Shown here: in pieces, positions 8,590-15,664 of the stretch
How positions within the stretch are numbered: the stretch's first letter is position 1
How the letters are laid out: every line of letters begins with the position of its first letter
Assembly: GCA_041907145.1 (NCBI GenBank)
Contig: JAYRHW010000163.1
Span: forward strand, 1-32,908
Source: JAFLCA01 sp041907145
GTDB taxonomy: Bacteria; Bdellovibrionota_C; UBA2361; JAFLCA01
Reading direction: 5' to 3'
DNA: 32,908 nt
Notes under the pieces: generated by a model
What the model was told of the DNA's origin: nothing
Databases searched by the model: none
The model's input: only the letters and a program-made list of their open reading frames with translations
Translations under genes and position numbers: made by a program

Positions 8590-10236
8590 CTAGTCTTTAG
8601 ATGACATCAACTCGCGCGCTGACTCTCGAGCAGCGGCAGTAACTTGATAACCCGCTAACATCCTTGCGATTTCCTCCACTTTCTCAGCCCTAGTTAACTC
8701 CTTAACTAGGCTGATTGTGCGTTTTCCAGATTTTTTACCGACCAAAAAGTGGTGGTCGGCCAGCGAAGCCACCTGGGCAAGATGTGTGATGCAGATTACC
8801 TGCGAGGACTCAGCCAGCTGCTTCAATTTTTGCCCTACCGCCCTGGCCACGCTCCCTGACACCCCACTGTCGACCTCATCGAAGACCAGGACATTTACCC
8901 CAGAGCGATCTTTAAGAATCTTCTTAAGAACAAGCATTATTCGGGAAAGTTCCCCGCCCGAGGCAATCTTGCGTAGCTCGCGAGGAGGCTCGCCCTTGTT
9001 GGAAGCCAAGTAGATCTCGCCACTATCGCACCCATTTGGGCCGGCAGAAGCAGTCTCTAGAACGAGAGCAAGGCGGGCTCCTACCATATTAAGCTCAACG
9101 AGCTCCCGCTCAACTTCCCTGGCTAAGCGCTTGCCGGCCTGCTGTCGCTGCTTAGTAAGCTCGGCGCCCAATCCCGCGACCCTCGATTCCAAGGCCGCAA
9201 CCTGCTCTCGCAATTCATTAATACTGTCAGCAGAAGAGACATCCTTAAGTTCCTGCTCGCTGCGTGACAGCAAATCTAGAAGCCCCTGATCGTTCGTTCG
9301 ATACTTTCGCTCCAGTCTTGCCACTTCCGAGAGGCGGTCTCGGAGCAGCTCAAGCGACTCCGGATCCAATTCCACACTCTCGGCATACCGATTTAACCCG
9401 ACCTCGAGATCATCGATTGCTTCCCGTGCTGAAGCGGCAAATCGAACGAAGGGCGAGGCATCCGGATCTAGTTTCTCGAGCTCGCCTAACGCCACGAACA
9501 CGGAACTCAATTGATCCCGAAGGCCTCCATCCGTACTTATGGCCTGCAACAGGGCCTTCGCCCGGTCAATCACCCCTTCGCCTCGGCCGAGCCTCCGCAC
9601 TTCGGCTTCCAACCGCTCACGTATGCCAGACTCGAGATCTATCTTCTTAAGTTCCTCCACGATGAACTCCAGCTCGGCCTTCCGAAGCGCATTTCGCTCC
9701 AAGCGCTCCTCGCGCGTAACAAGGGTCGCAGCTAAAGCCTTCCACTCCCCGTATGCCTGCTGATAGCGAGCCAAAAGATCCGCGTGTCCGCCAAACCCGT
9801 CGACCAATGAGAGGTGGAAGCGCGGCTCCAACAAACGGACGTGCTGATTCTGTCCGCAAATATTCACAAGCTTGCCGGTCACCTCCGTCAGCAAACTCAC
9901 CGTGGCGAGCTTTCCATTAATAAAGACTTTCCCGCGCCCATTCTCGGCAAGGGTCCTGGACAAGGACAGCTCCTCCTCCTGAGCCAGATCGGGCAACTCT
10001 TTCCGCAGCGACGCGGGAAGCGCGGACAGATCGAACCTTGCCTGCACTTCAAGCTCCTCCGCGCCGGAACGCAACATCCCCGCTCGAGGTTTTGCGCCGA
10101 GAAGAAACTCGAGCGCATTGAGAATCACAGACTTACCTGAACCTGTTTCTCCTGAAATCACATTAAGGCCGGATCCGAACGAGATCGTCTGATCCTCGAT
10201 GATGGCTACGTTCTTTATATGCAAATCACTGAGCAT
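8590..10236 (-). CDS. recN: DNA repair ATPase RecN
   Basis: RecN is an SMC-like ATPase that acts in double-strand-break repair. At 548 aa it is close to the usual 550. It has the Walker A motif GETGSGKS (29-36), a central coiled-coil region (about 150-370), the ABC signature SGGELSR (426-432), Walker B with FDE at 452-454 (VLVFDEVDSGVSG), and the downstream ITHLAQVASLADHHFLV. The start MLSDLHIKNVAII is typical of RecN. It begins 9 bases after the nadK stop, and AGAGG lies 7-8 bases before the ATG. nadK next to recN is a frequent arrangement in bacteria. Confidence 0.96.
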   Translation of the reverse strand: MLSDLHIKNVAIIEDQTISFGSGLNVISGETGSGKSVILNALEFLLGAKPRAGMLRSGAEELEVQARFDLSALPASLRKELPDLAQEEELSLSRTLAENGRGKVFINGKLATVSLLTEVTGKLVNICGQNQHVRLLEPRFHLSLVDGFGGHADLLARYQQAYGEWKALAATLVTREERLERNALRKAELEFIVEELKKIDLESGIRERLEAEVRRLGRGEGVIDRAKALLQAISTDGGLRDQLSSVFVALGELEKLDPDASPFVRFAASAREAIDDLEVGLNRYAESVELDPESLELLRDRLSEVARLERKYRTNDQGLLDLLSRSEQELKDVSSADSINELREQVAALESRVAGLGAELTKQRQQAGKRLAREVERELVELNMVGARLALVLETASAGPNGCDSGEIYLASNKGEPPRELRKIASGGELSRIMLVLKKILKDRSGVNVLVFDEVDSGVSGSVARAVGQKLKQLAESSQVICITHLAQVASLADHHFLVGKKSGKRTISLVKELTRAEKVEEIARMLAGYQVTAAARESARELMSSKD

Positions 10237-10245
10237 TCGACGCCT

Positions 10246-11133
10246 CTAGGCTTTGTTTGCGATACCCCAGTTGAGCTTACGCCTAAGAATCTCGAAATAG
10301 CTCTTGGATGGAGAGCGAGCAAAGCGCACTACATTTTCTGCTCGCTTGATCCTCACTCTATCCTTCGGATGCAGCTTAACGGTCACCTGACCATCAATGA
10401 TGAGAAAGACGTTCCCCTCGAAGCCAGGAAGACTAACGTCCACCATCGCGTCAAGGCTCAGCACCAAGGGCCTGCTTGTGAGCGAATGAGCGCAGATAGG
10501 AGTAACCAAGACTACTGAGAGCAGCGGGTGCACGATTGATCCGCCCGCAGCGAGCGAGTAGGCCGTCGACCCTGTGGGGGTGGCTATGATCAATCCGTCA
10601 GCGCGGGTGCGCATGACATCATCACCATCAACCGCCAGATCCATATCAATGAGTCGATCTTCGGTCCCCTTTTGCACAACAGCGTCGTTAACTGCCTGCG
10701 ATGAAAATACGCACTTGGGTTTACCGTCTACGGCACGCCATACTTCGCACAACAGCATATTCCGCTCGCCGGAGGGAATAGTCTCGCCCTTGCCGCTCAG
10801 ATGTTTTTCCACCGTGGGAATGAGCTCGGGCGGCGAAATCTCCGTAAGAAAACCTAGATTCCCGAAGTTAACACCAATCAAGAGCGGGGAGCGCTTGGTT
10901 ACATAGCGGGCGACACCGATCAGTGTTCCGTCACCTCCCAGGGTGACGATTGGATCCGCCTGTACGGCTAGATGATGACTAGGGATGCCGGATTGACCGT
11001 CGCCTAAAGCCCGGGCAGTTTCTTCTTCTAGCAGGACCGAATAGCCTCGAGAGCGTGCCCACTGTAATAGCTCCAGCCCGAGCACGCGGGCAGCGTCAAC
11101 ACCAGGACGAATTACTAAGCCCAGCGTGGTCAT
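10246..11133 (-). CDS. nadK: NAD kinase (ATP-NAD kinase)
   Basis: NadK phosphorylates NAD+ to NADP+. The 295-aa protein has the signature GGDGT at 66-70, NFGNLGFLTE (about 89-98), the NDAVV motif near 149-153, and the conserved TRADGLIIATPTGSTAYSLA region (176-195) with AAGGSIVHP. All core residues look intact. Its ATG overlaps the TGA of the upstream lipoprotein gene by 4 bases, so translation of the two is probably coupled. recN follows after 9 bases. Confidence 0.96.
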   Translation of the reverse strand: MTTLGLVIRPGVDAARVLGLELLQWARSRGYSVLLEEETARALGDGQSGIPSHHLAVQADPIVTLGGDGTLIGVARYVTKRSPLLIGVNFGNLGFLTEISPPELIPTVEKHLSGKGETIPSGERNMLLCEVWRAVDGKPKCVFSSQAVNDAVVQKGTEDRLIDMDLAVDGDDVMRTRADGLIIATPTGSTAYSLAAGGSIVHPLLSVVLVTPICAHSLTSRPLVLSLDAMVDVSLPGFEGNVFLIIDGQVTVKLHPKDRVRIKRAENVVRFARSPSKSYFEILRRKLNWGIANKA

Positions 11134-11624
11134 TTTTTGGTTCCTTCGCTTTCTGTTGCAGGCTTCGGCATATATTTCTCCAGTCGTTCCTTGGCTCGCT
11201 CCCTTGTCACAAACTCTTCGCCTGCAATTGCGGCACTCATACGACCCGGGCCAGAGGTAGCATCATCATAGAATTCGTTCCACGATTTCTTGTCATCTTT
11301 TGGAAGTACCCGCGACACCCCGATCGGCTCGTAACCTGCCGCACCCAAAGCGGCATTGCCAAGCCAGTACAGCACCATCGGAGGGAATGCCACTATCGAT
11401 CCGACAGCGATGGTGGTTTCTCCGACGCCATTCCCGTAAAGCCAATTGTGTCCCACGTCCTTCATCATAGCCTTGGCCTCCTCAGGGGGCAGAGGCTTTT
11501 GTATCGCTTGTTTAGCAAGGGCGGTCGGAGAATCTCCCGCGCTACCCTCGGATACAGGCGTGCAGCTAGTGCCACCTACAAGTACCACGAGGACTAAAGC
11601 TCTATATAGACAACGGGGAGGCAC
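11130..11624 (-). CDS. Uncharacterised lipoprotein in front of nadK
   Basis: I do not recognise a family for this 164-aa protein. The N-terminus is a signal peptide (hydrophobic residues about 8-17) ending in GTSC (C21), a slightly atypical lipobox. A second hydrophobic stretch lies at about residues 67-94 (TTIAVGSIVAFPPMVLYWLG and GNAALGAAGYEP), and the C-terminal 60 residues are charged and probably helical, with a GEEFVTRERAKERLEKYM segment. The start is GTG at 11624, with GGAAGG 7 bases upstream. It overlaps nadK by 4 bases (ATGA). It may be envelope-associated; no enzymatic motif is seen. Confidence 0.7.
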   Translation of the reverse strand: MPPRCLYRALVLVVLVGGTSCTPVSEGSAGDSPTALAKQAIQKPLPPEEAKAMMKDVGHNWLYGNGVGETTIAVGSIVAFPPMVLYWLGNAALGAAGYEPIGVSRVLPKDDKKSWNEFYDDATSGPGRMSAAIAGEEFVTRERAKERLEKYMPKPATESEGTKK

Positions 11625-11749
11625 GCAGTCCCTTCCTAGATATTGATAAATATACCCTTATTTTGCCGCAGCACTTAAGTTTCTAAAAGATATAAAGCTC
11701 CTCTCGCCCTTTTCTGTCTTTTCGCGGCACACGGCAGATGTGAAACTAT

Positions 11750-11768
11750 CTCCTCTATATAGGAGGAG
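11750..11768 (+). promoter_or_regulatory. Inverted repeat covering the Shine-Dalgarno of the next gene
   Basis: CTCCTC (11750-11755) and GAGGAG (11763-11768) are perfect complements around a TATATAG loop. The right arm is the ribosome binding site of the GTG start at 11772. If the transcript begins upstream of 11750, the hairpin would hide the site. The alternative reading is that TATATA is a -10 element close to the start codon. Confidence 0.4.
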
Positions 11769-11771
11769 AAT

Positions 11772-12533
11772 GTGGGGATATTAGCTCGTTGTTGCACTCT
11801 TGGATTGAGCGCCATCTTGATCACTAACGCTTGGGCGGAAAGCTCCACGCCGCTGGTGGGAGAGGGTATAAACGGCTACCTCGACAAAGGGCGGCGAAGT
11901 CCAGTGGTTAGTATCTCAGTGGAGAGAGGAGACAAGAAGGTTACCTTGCTTGCCGACGCCTATGTTCCCAACACGGAGTATTCGGAATATCCCATTCTGT
12001 TCGAATTCTTTGTAAATCGGAAACTTTTCGCCACTCAAATTCGCTCAAAAGCCCTTCCCGGCCCTATCGGTGTTGATATCGGCACCGACGTCGCAGTCCC
12101 TCCTTTTAACTATACGGTCATCGGAAGGTTAATTCACCCGAATCGTGAATTCAGCACGGTTATTGAAGGCGCGGTGTTCGCAACAAATTTAGTTACCACT
12201 CTTGATTGCACTCTCACGGTCCCTGCCACCGACAGCAGCAGTCAGGACTCGGACATCTTCACCGAGGGCGCCGTCACCTCCACCCAACCAAGCAGTAATC
12301 AGCTGGGATTGTCGCTAAACAAGGCTCAACGAGAAAGCGGTAGTGAGACAATCTCCGCTGGCGTGACCCTCAACATCGCGGCGGATAGCTCCGCCCAGGG
12401 CGCCCTGACCTACGTGCGTAGCGGCAGTTCGCATATCGTGGCGACAGAAGGTACGATTACGTCTGCCAGCGGCAAAGTTACTGAGATTTCCGTTGCGAAC
12501 AGCGATAGCAGCGTTGAGCTTAAGTGTTCGTAA
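11772..12533 (+). CDS. Uncharacterised secreted protein
   Basis: I do not recognise a family for this 253-aa protein. It starts at GTG 11772, 3-5 bases after a strong AGGAGGAG; the ATG at 11770 runs into a stop after four codons. Residues 1-22 look like a signal peptide (LGLSAILITNAWA, then ESS). The mature part is beta-rich in its first 130 residues (VVSISVERGDKKVTLLADAY, FEFFVNRKLFA). The last 100 residues are rich in Ser, Thr, Asp and Gly, a low-complexity pattern typical of exported or surface proteins. Only two cysteines lie in the mature chain (near 145 and 252), and they could form a disulfide. It diverges from the lipoprotein-nadK-recN unit. Confidence 0.65.
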   Translation: MGILARCCTLGLSAILITNAWAESSTPLVGEGINGYLDKGRRSPVVSISVERGDKKVTLLADAYVPNTEYSEYPILFEFFVNRKLFATQIRSKALPGPIGVDIGTDVAVPPFNYTVIGRLIHPNREFSTVIEGAVFATNLVTTLDCTLTVPATDSSSQDSDIFTEGAVTSTQPSSNQLGLSLNKAQRESGSETISAGVTLNIAADSSAQGALTYVRSGSSHIVATEGTITSASGKVTEISVANSDSSVELKCS

Positions 12534-12548
12534 TAGATTGCTGTAATT

Positions 12549-12560
12549 CCCGTTAACGGG
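12549..12560. repeat. Perfect 12-base palindrome CCCGTTAACGGG
   Basis: The palindrome lies 15 bases after the stop of the secreted-protein gene and 69 bases before the 99-aa gene. There is no T-run after it, so it is a poor intrinsic terminator. It could be an operator for the 99-aa gene, or chance. Confidence 0.3.
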
Positions 12561-12629
12561 CAGGCCGCCTTGCTTTGATTAGGTTTTCGCATTCATGCTA
12601 ACATCCACCTAACCTTTAGGACATTCCCC

Positions 12630-12929
12630 ATGCATCACCTTGCCAACTCTACCCCACCCGAAGTTGTTGTCGACATCACTCCAAAAGCCCCAGAGGCTTC
12701 CCATGGTAACCCCGGGGGACTTCAGGATTTCAACGACATGTATCTAGGAATTGGGGCGGTTACCTTTGCCGACGCTATCGCTCAGGGCCCGCTCGCCGGC
12801 AGTCAGGGTCAGGCCTTACCCGAGATATCATCACCCTTTATCGTCGATTCGCCCGAAGGCAATCCTGCCTCCGATGTCCTCGGTCGCGCAGGCTTTACCT
12901 TATCACCCGATAGCCGCAAGCAGCCTTAG
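12630..12929 (+). CDS. Uncharacterised 99-aa protein
   Basis: This small acidic, Pro/Gly/Asp-rich protein has no recognisable domain, signal peptide or membrane segment. Its composition (PEVVVDITPKAPEA, GPLAGSQGQALPEISSPF) suggests little regular structure. The ATG at 12630 has TTTAGGAC about 8 bases upstream. It is convergent with the TlpA-like gene, with only 9 bases between stops. It could be real because it has a ribosome binding site and an upstream gap of about 100 bases, but no homology can be claimed. Confidence 0.5.
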   Translation: MHHLANSTPPEVVVDITPKAPEASHGNPGGLQDFNDMYLGIGAVTFADAIAQGPLAGSQGQALPEISSPFIVDSPEGNPASDVLGRAGFTLSPDSRKQP

Positions 12930-12938
12930 TGAGCTGCC

Positions 12939-13481
12939 TTACTTGCGTTCCAATAAATTAGTTAGGCGGCTAATCACATTTGGCGCGTCCCATTCCCTCG
13001 GTCCACTAATCCGCACGACGGGGCTACCGTCCTCTGGATCGGGGAAAAGGACCATCTTCCCATCTGACCCAATGATAAAACTCTCCGGCACGCCGGTATT
13101 TTTGTAGAGGCGCTTCGTAGCGCCCGAGTTATCAACCAGAATTGGGAAGCTCAATCCGAACTTTCTACGGAACTCTTCGAGCGCACTTACCTCATCATCA
13201 ACCCCAACGGCGACCACGCTGAATCCGCGGTCTTTAAGACGATCGTGCAGACGCTGTAATGCGGGCATCTCGGCGACGCAGGGGCCACACCAGGAGGCCC
13301 AAAAATTTAGCAGCAGGACTTTGCCGCGATATTCCGAGAACTTCTTTGACTCACCAGACAGAGTGGCAGCGACAAAATCGGGTGCGATGTCCCCCGGATT
13401 GATGCCTGTCTCATGATCGCGGGTACACGAAGCAAACGGCAATAGCAGAGCAAGTAGAACGAGCCTTAGAACTCTGCCCAC
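12939..13481 (-). CDS. TlpA/ResA-like thioredoxin-fold lipoprotein
   Basis: This is a 180-aa periplasmic thiol-disulfide oxidoreductase. A signal peptide ends at FASC (C19), predicting lipid anchoring. The AhpC/TSA-Redoxin domain (about 30-178) holds the active site WCGPC (64-68, C65 and C68) in NFWASWCGPCVAEMP and a cis-Pro loop at TGVPESF (P132). Such proteins reduce apocytochromes c or other exported thiols. The start is a GTG at 13481 with no obvious ribosome binding site. It lies 30 bases after the rpmE stop in the same frame, so translation may depend on ribosomes leaving rpmE. No cytochrome-c biogenesis gene is next to it, so its substrate is open. Confidence 0.85.
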   Translation of the reverse strand: MGRVLRLVLLALLLPFASCTRDHETGINPGDIAPDFVAATLSGESKKFSEYRGKVLLLNFWASWCGPCVAEMPALQRLHDRLKDRGFSVVAVGVDDEVSALEEFRRKFGLSFPILVDNSGATKRLYKNTGVPESFIIGSDGKMVLFPDPEDGSPVVRISGPREWDAPNVISRLTNLLERK

Positions 13482-13511
13482 GAATCGTACCGTACAATGA
13501 ATTTTTTGCGG

Positions 13512-13727
13512 CTACTGCTTGGCAGCGACGTTGGCATACTTGCGCTTGAAGCGATCGACACGACCTTCCGCGTCAACAAGCTTCTGCTTGCCGGTATAAA
13601 AGGGGTGGCAAGCGTTGCAAACAGCAATACGAAGCTCTTCAAGCGTCGAACCGGTGCTGAACGTGTTTCCGCAGCCCGCGCAGGTCACTTTGGCTTGGAA
13701 GTACTTCGGGTGAATTTCGGCTTTCAT
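13512..13727 (-). CDS. rpmE: Ribosomal protein bL31 (zinc-binding form)
   Basis: The 71-aa bL31 starts MKAEIHPKYFQ at the ATG at 13727. The four zinc cysteines of the C+ form are all present: C16 and C19 (CAGC), C37 and C40 (CNACHPFYTGKQK). A longer frame opens at a TTG at 13748, but the ATG is standard for the family. The Shine-Dalgarno is weak (GAG 9 bases upstream). A strong promoter is present at 13765-13793. The TlpA-like gene follows in the same transcript. Confidence 0.95.
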   Translation of the reverse strand: MKAEIHPKYFQAKVTCAGCGNTFSTGSTLEELRIAVCNACHPFYTGKQKLVDAEGRVDRFKRKYANVAAKQ

Positions 13728-13764
13728 GGGCTGACTCGAAAAAGACAACTAAAAATAGGGGGTT

Positions 13765-13793
13765 AAGATACTGGAAGGGATAGAAGCTGTCAA
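13765..13793 (-). promoter_or_regulatory. Sigma70 promoter for rpmE
   Basis: On the minus strand a perfect TTGACA (13793-13788) is followed after 17 bases by TATCTT (13770-13765). Transcription would start near 13758, giving a leader of about 30 bases before the rpmE ATG. It is the best promoter match seen in the window. Confidence 0.7.
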
Positions 13794-13844
13794 ATGAAGC
13801 AACGGGCAAAGACGGGCTCAGATCGACAACAAAAAGCCTACTCT

Positions 13845-14246
13845 TTATGGGCACTTAGCCTGAAGAGCCTGCTGAAACTCATTGGGGATGGCGGCGGCCC
13901 TGCCAGTATCGCGCGCTAGCAACATGCAGTCCACCCTGCCTTCAACCGCGAGCTTGCCTCGCTCGTTGTAGATGCGCTGCTCCAAGATAAGACTCTTCCC
14001 CTCAATTCGCCCGTGTTCACAGGTAACGCGTAGGCTTCCAGCTCGAATCTCGCGCTTGTAGCGAACTTCGATACCCGCAATCACCCAAAAGAGCCCCATG
14101 GCCATATAAGACTCAGAGGGAAAGCCAAGCGAAGTCAAAAACGCGAGCCTCGCCTGTTCCCAAAATTTTAAGGCTTCAGCATGGTGGATATGCCTATAGG
14201 TCACATCGAGCTGCTCGGGGCGAACCTCAACGACAAATTCAAACAT
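13845..14246 (-). CDS. Hotdog-fold acyl-CoA thioesterase (4HBT/YbgC-like)
   Basis: This 133-aa protein has the 4HBT hotdog fold pattern: an opening strand (MFEFVVEVRPEQLD), then the LDVTYRHIHHAEALKFWEQA segment that matches the catalytic Asp and central helix of YbgC/FadM-type thioesterases. Later strands contain IEVRYKREIRAG and LILEQRIYNERGKLAVEGRV. It should hydrolyse acyl-CoA or acyl-ACP; the substrate is unknown. The frame is open to an ATG at 14294, but the ATG at 14246 has AGGG 8 bases upstream and starts at the first domain strand, so it is preferred. It is divergent from pepP and 117 bases upstream of rpmE. Confidence 0.8.
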   Translation of the reverse strand: MFEFVVEVRPEQLDVTYRHIHHAEALKFWEQARLAFLTSLGFPSESYMAMGLFWVIAGIEVRYKREIRAGSLRVTCEHGRIEGKSLILEQRIYNERGKLAVEGRVDCMLLARDTGRAAAIPNEFQQALQAKCP

Positions 14247-14354
14247 GCGCTGCCCTAGATATACGAAGAAGTCTCGCTTACCAAAAATTGGCATCTTGTG
14301 TAAAGTTGCAGCAATCTACCGTCTAGGCTAGTTGGTCCCATACTTTGGAGCACT

Positions 14355-15638
14355 ATGGTTTCTCGTCATCGATTTCGAATTAAGCAGATAAAAAAGAGTT
14401 TCGACGAGTGTCGGGACTATTCCTCGGCTCTTCTGCTATCTGCGAATCCCTATGTTACCCGCTCTCGCGACGAGCACCACGAATATCGGCAAAACAGTAA
14501 TTATTTTTATCTCACTGGCGATTTCGCGCCGGACAGCCACCTTCTCATTACCAAAAGCTCCAAGACTCCCTTTCTCTTCATTCGCAAACGAACAGCGCAG
14601 GAGATCGTCTGGGACGGCGCCCTGCCGAGCGCCAAGCCGCTCGCCAAAGCCCTTGGGGCCGAGATTATCGTGACGGACAACCTGCGCAAGGAGATCCTTT
14701 CCAAGCTCGCGGGTAGCAATCACCTTTACTACGATAACGCACCGGGGACGCTGAGCTGGCAGATAGCACAGGAGCTCATGGCTCTGCCTTCGCATGAGCG
14801 GGGACGCATGCCGCTGCATTTCTCCCATTGCGACGGAGTTTTGGAGGAATCTCGGCTGTACAAGGATCCCGAAGAGATCGAGATGATTCGCCGAGCGAAT
14901 GAAATCACCAATGAGGGACTTTGGTATGTCGCCCCGCAGATCGAAGCTGGCTTAAGCGAATCCGCGATCGCCAAGACTATCGAGTACGTCTTCCGGATGA
15001 ACGGAGCGTCTACCTCTTTTGGTACCGTCGTTGCTTCCGGTCCCTCGGCATCGGTCCTGCACTACCGTGGCCTGAAGCGCACGATGCGAAACGGCGAGAT
15101 GCTGCTTATCGACTGCGGCGCCGAGTATCAGCTGTATGCCGGCGACATAACCCGCATGATGCCCGTTGGCGGAAAGTTCACGCCTGAAGATAGAGCCGTC
15201 TATGAAATTGTTCTCGATTCCCAGAAGGCCGCGCTCAAAAACATCAAGGGCGGGCAAAAGATCGGCAAAGCCTATTTTGCTGCAGCCCGAGTGCTGACCG
15301 AGGGGCTGGTGGATCTCAAGGTGCTTCGCGGCAAGGTTTCCAGTCTCATGGAGAAGAAGGCTTACCGCCCCTATTTCCCGCATGGGATCGGACACAGCCT
15401 GGGACTGGATGTTCACGATGTTGGGCGTATCCGAGGAAACCCCGATGCCGTGCTCGAACCCGGCATGGTCGTCACTGTGGAACCCGGCTTATACTTCGCG
15501 AAGAGCACCCGACACGTAAGGTCCTGCGGTGTGCGCATCGAGGACAATGTTCTCGTCACTAAAAGGGGCTGTGAAATCCTAAGTGCGGGGTTCCCCAAGG
15601 AAATTGGGGAAATCGAGCAAGCTATGCTCGTAGGATAG
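14355..15638 (+). CDS. pepP: Xaa-Pro aminopeptidase (aminopeptidase P, M24B)
   Basis: PepP removes an N-terminal residue preceding proline, in the cytoplasm. The 427-aa protein has the N-terminal AMP_N domain (about 1-135, with RSRDEHHEYRQNSNYFYLTG) and the pita-bread catalytic domain. The dinuclear metal ligands are D253 and D264 (IDCGAEYQLYAGDITR), H347 (HGIGHSLGLDVHD), E376 (VEPGLYF) and E396 (GVRIEDN); H236 and H354 are also in place. Length is close to E. coli PepP (441). GGAG lies 4 bases before the ATG. The gene is convergent with hflX, 26 bases apart; a short GC-rich hairpin (GCGGC-GGTT-GCCGC) lies in the gap without a T-run. Confidence 0.94.
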   Translation: MVSRHRFRIKQIKKSFDECRDYSSALLLSANPYVTRSRDEHHEYRQNSNYFYLTGDFAPDSHLLITKSSKTPFLFIRKRTAQEIVWDGALPSAKPLAKALGAEIIVTDNLRKEILSKLAGSNHLYYDNAPGTLSWQIAQELMALPSHERGRMPLHFSHCDGVLEESRLYKDPEEIEMIRRANEITNEGLWYVAPQIEAGLSESAIAKTIEYVFRMNGASTSFGTVVASGPSASVLHYRGLKRTMRNGEMLLIDCGAEYQLYAGDITRMMPVGGKFTPEDRAVYEIVLDSQKAALKNIKGGQKIGKAYFAAARVLTEGLVDLKVLRGKVSSLMEKKAYRPYFPHGIGHSLGLDVHDVGRIRGNPDAVLEPGMVVTVEPGLYFAKSTRHVRSCGVRIEDNVLVTKRGCEILSAGFPKEIGEIEQAMLVG

Positions 15639-15664
15639 AAGCGCGGCGGTTGCCGCTGTGCCTG

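Noticed and set aside
12549..12560. Palindrome as an intrinsic terminator of the secreted-protein gene
   Set aside because: The stem is only 4 bp with a 4-base loop and no T-run follows; kept only as a possible operator.
13794..13919. 41-codon plus-strand ORF overlapping the end of the hotdog gene
   Set aside because: No ribosome binding site, no recognisable feature, and it covers the rpmE promoter side and the 3' end of a well-supported gene.
15639..15664. GC hairpin between pepP and hflX as a terminator
   Set aside because: The stem is 5 bp and there is no T-run on either strand.
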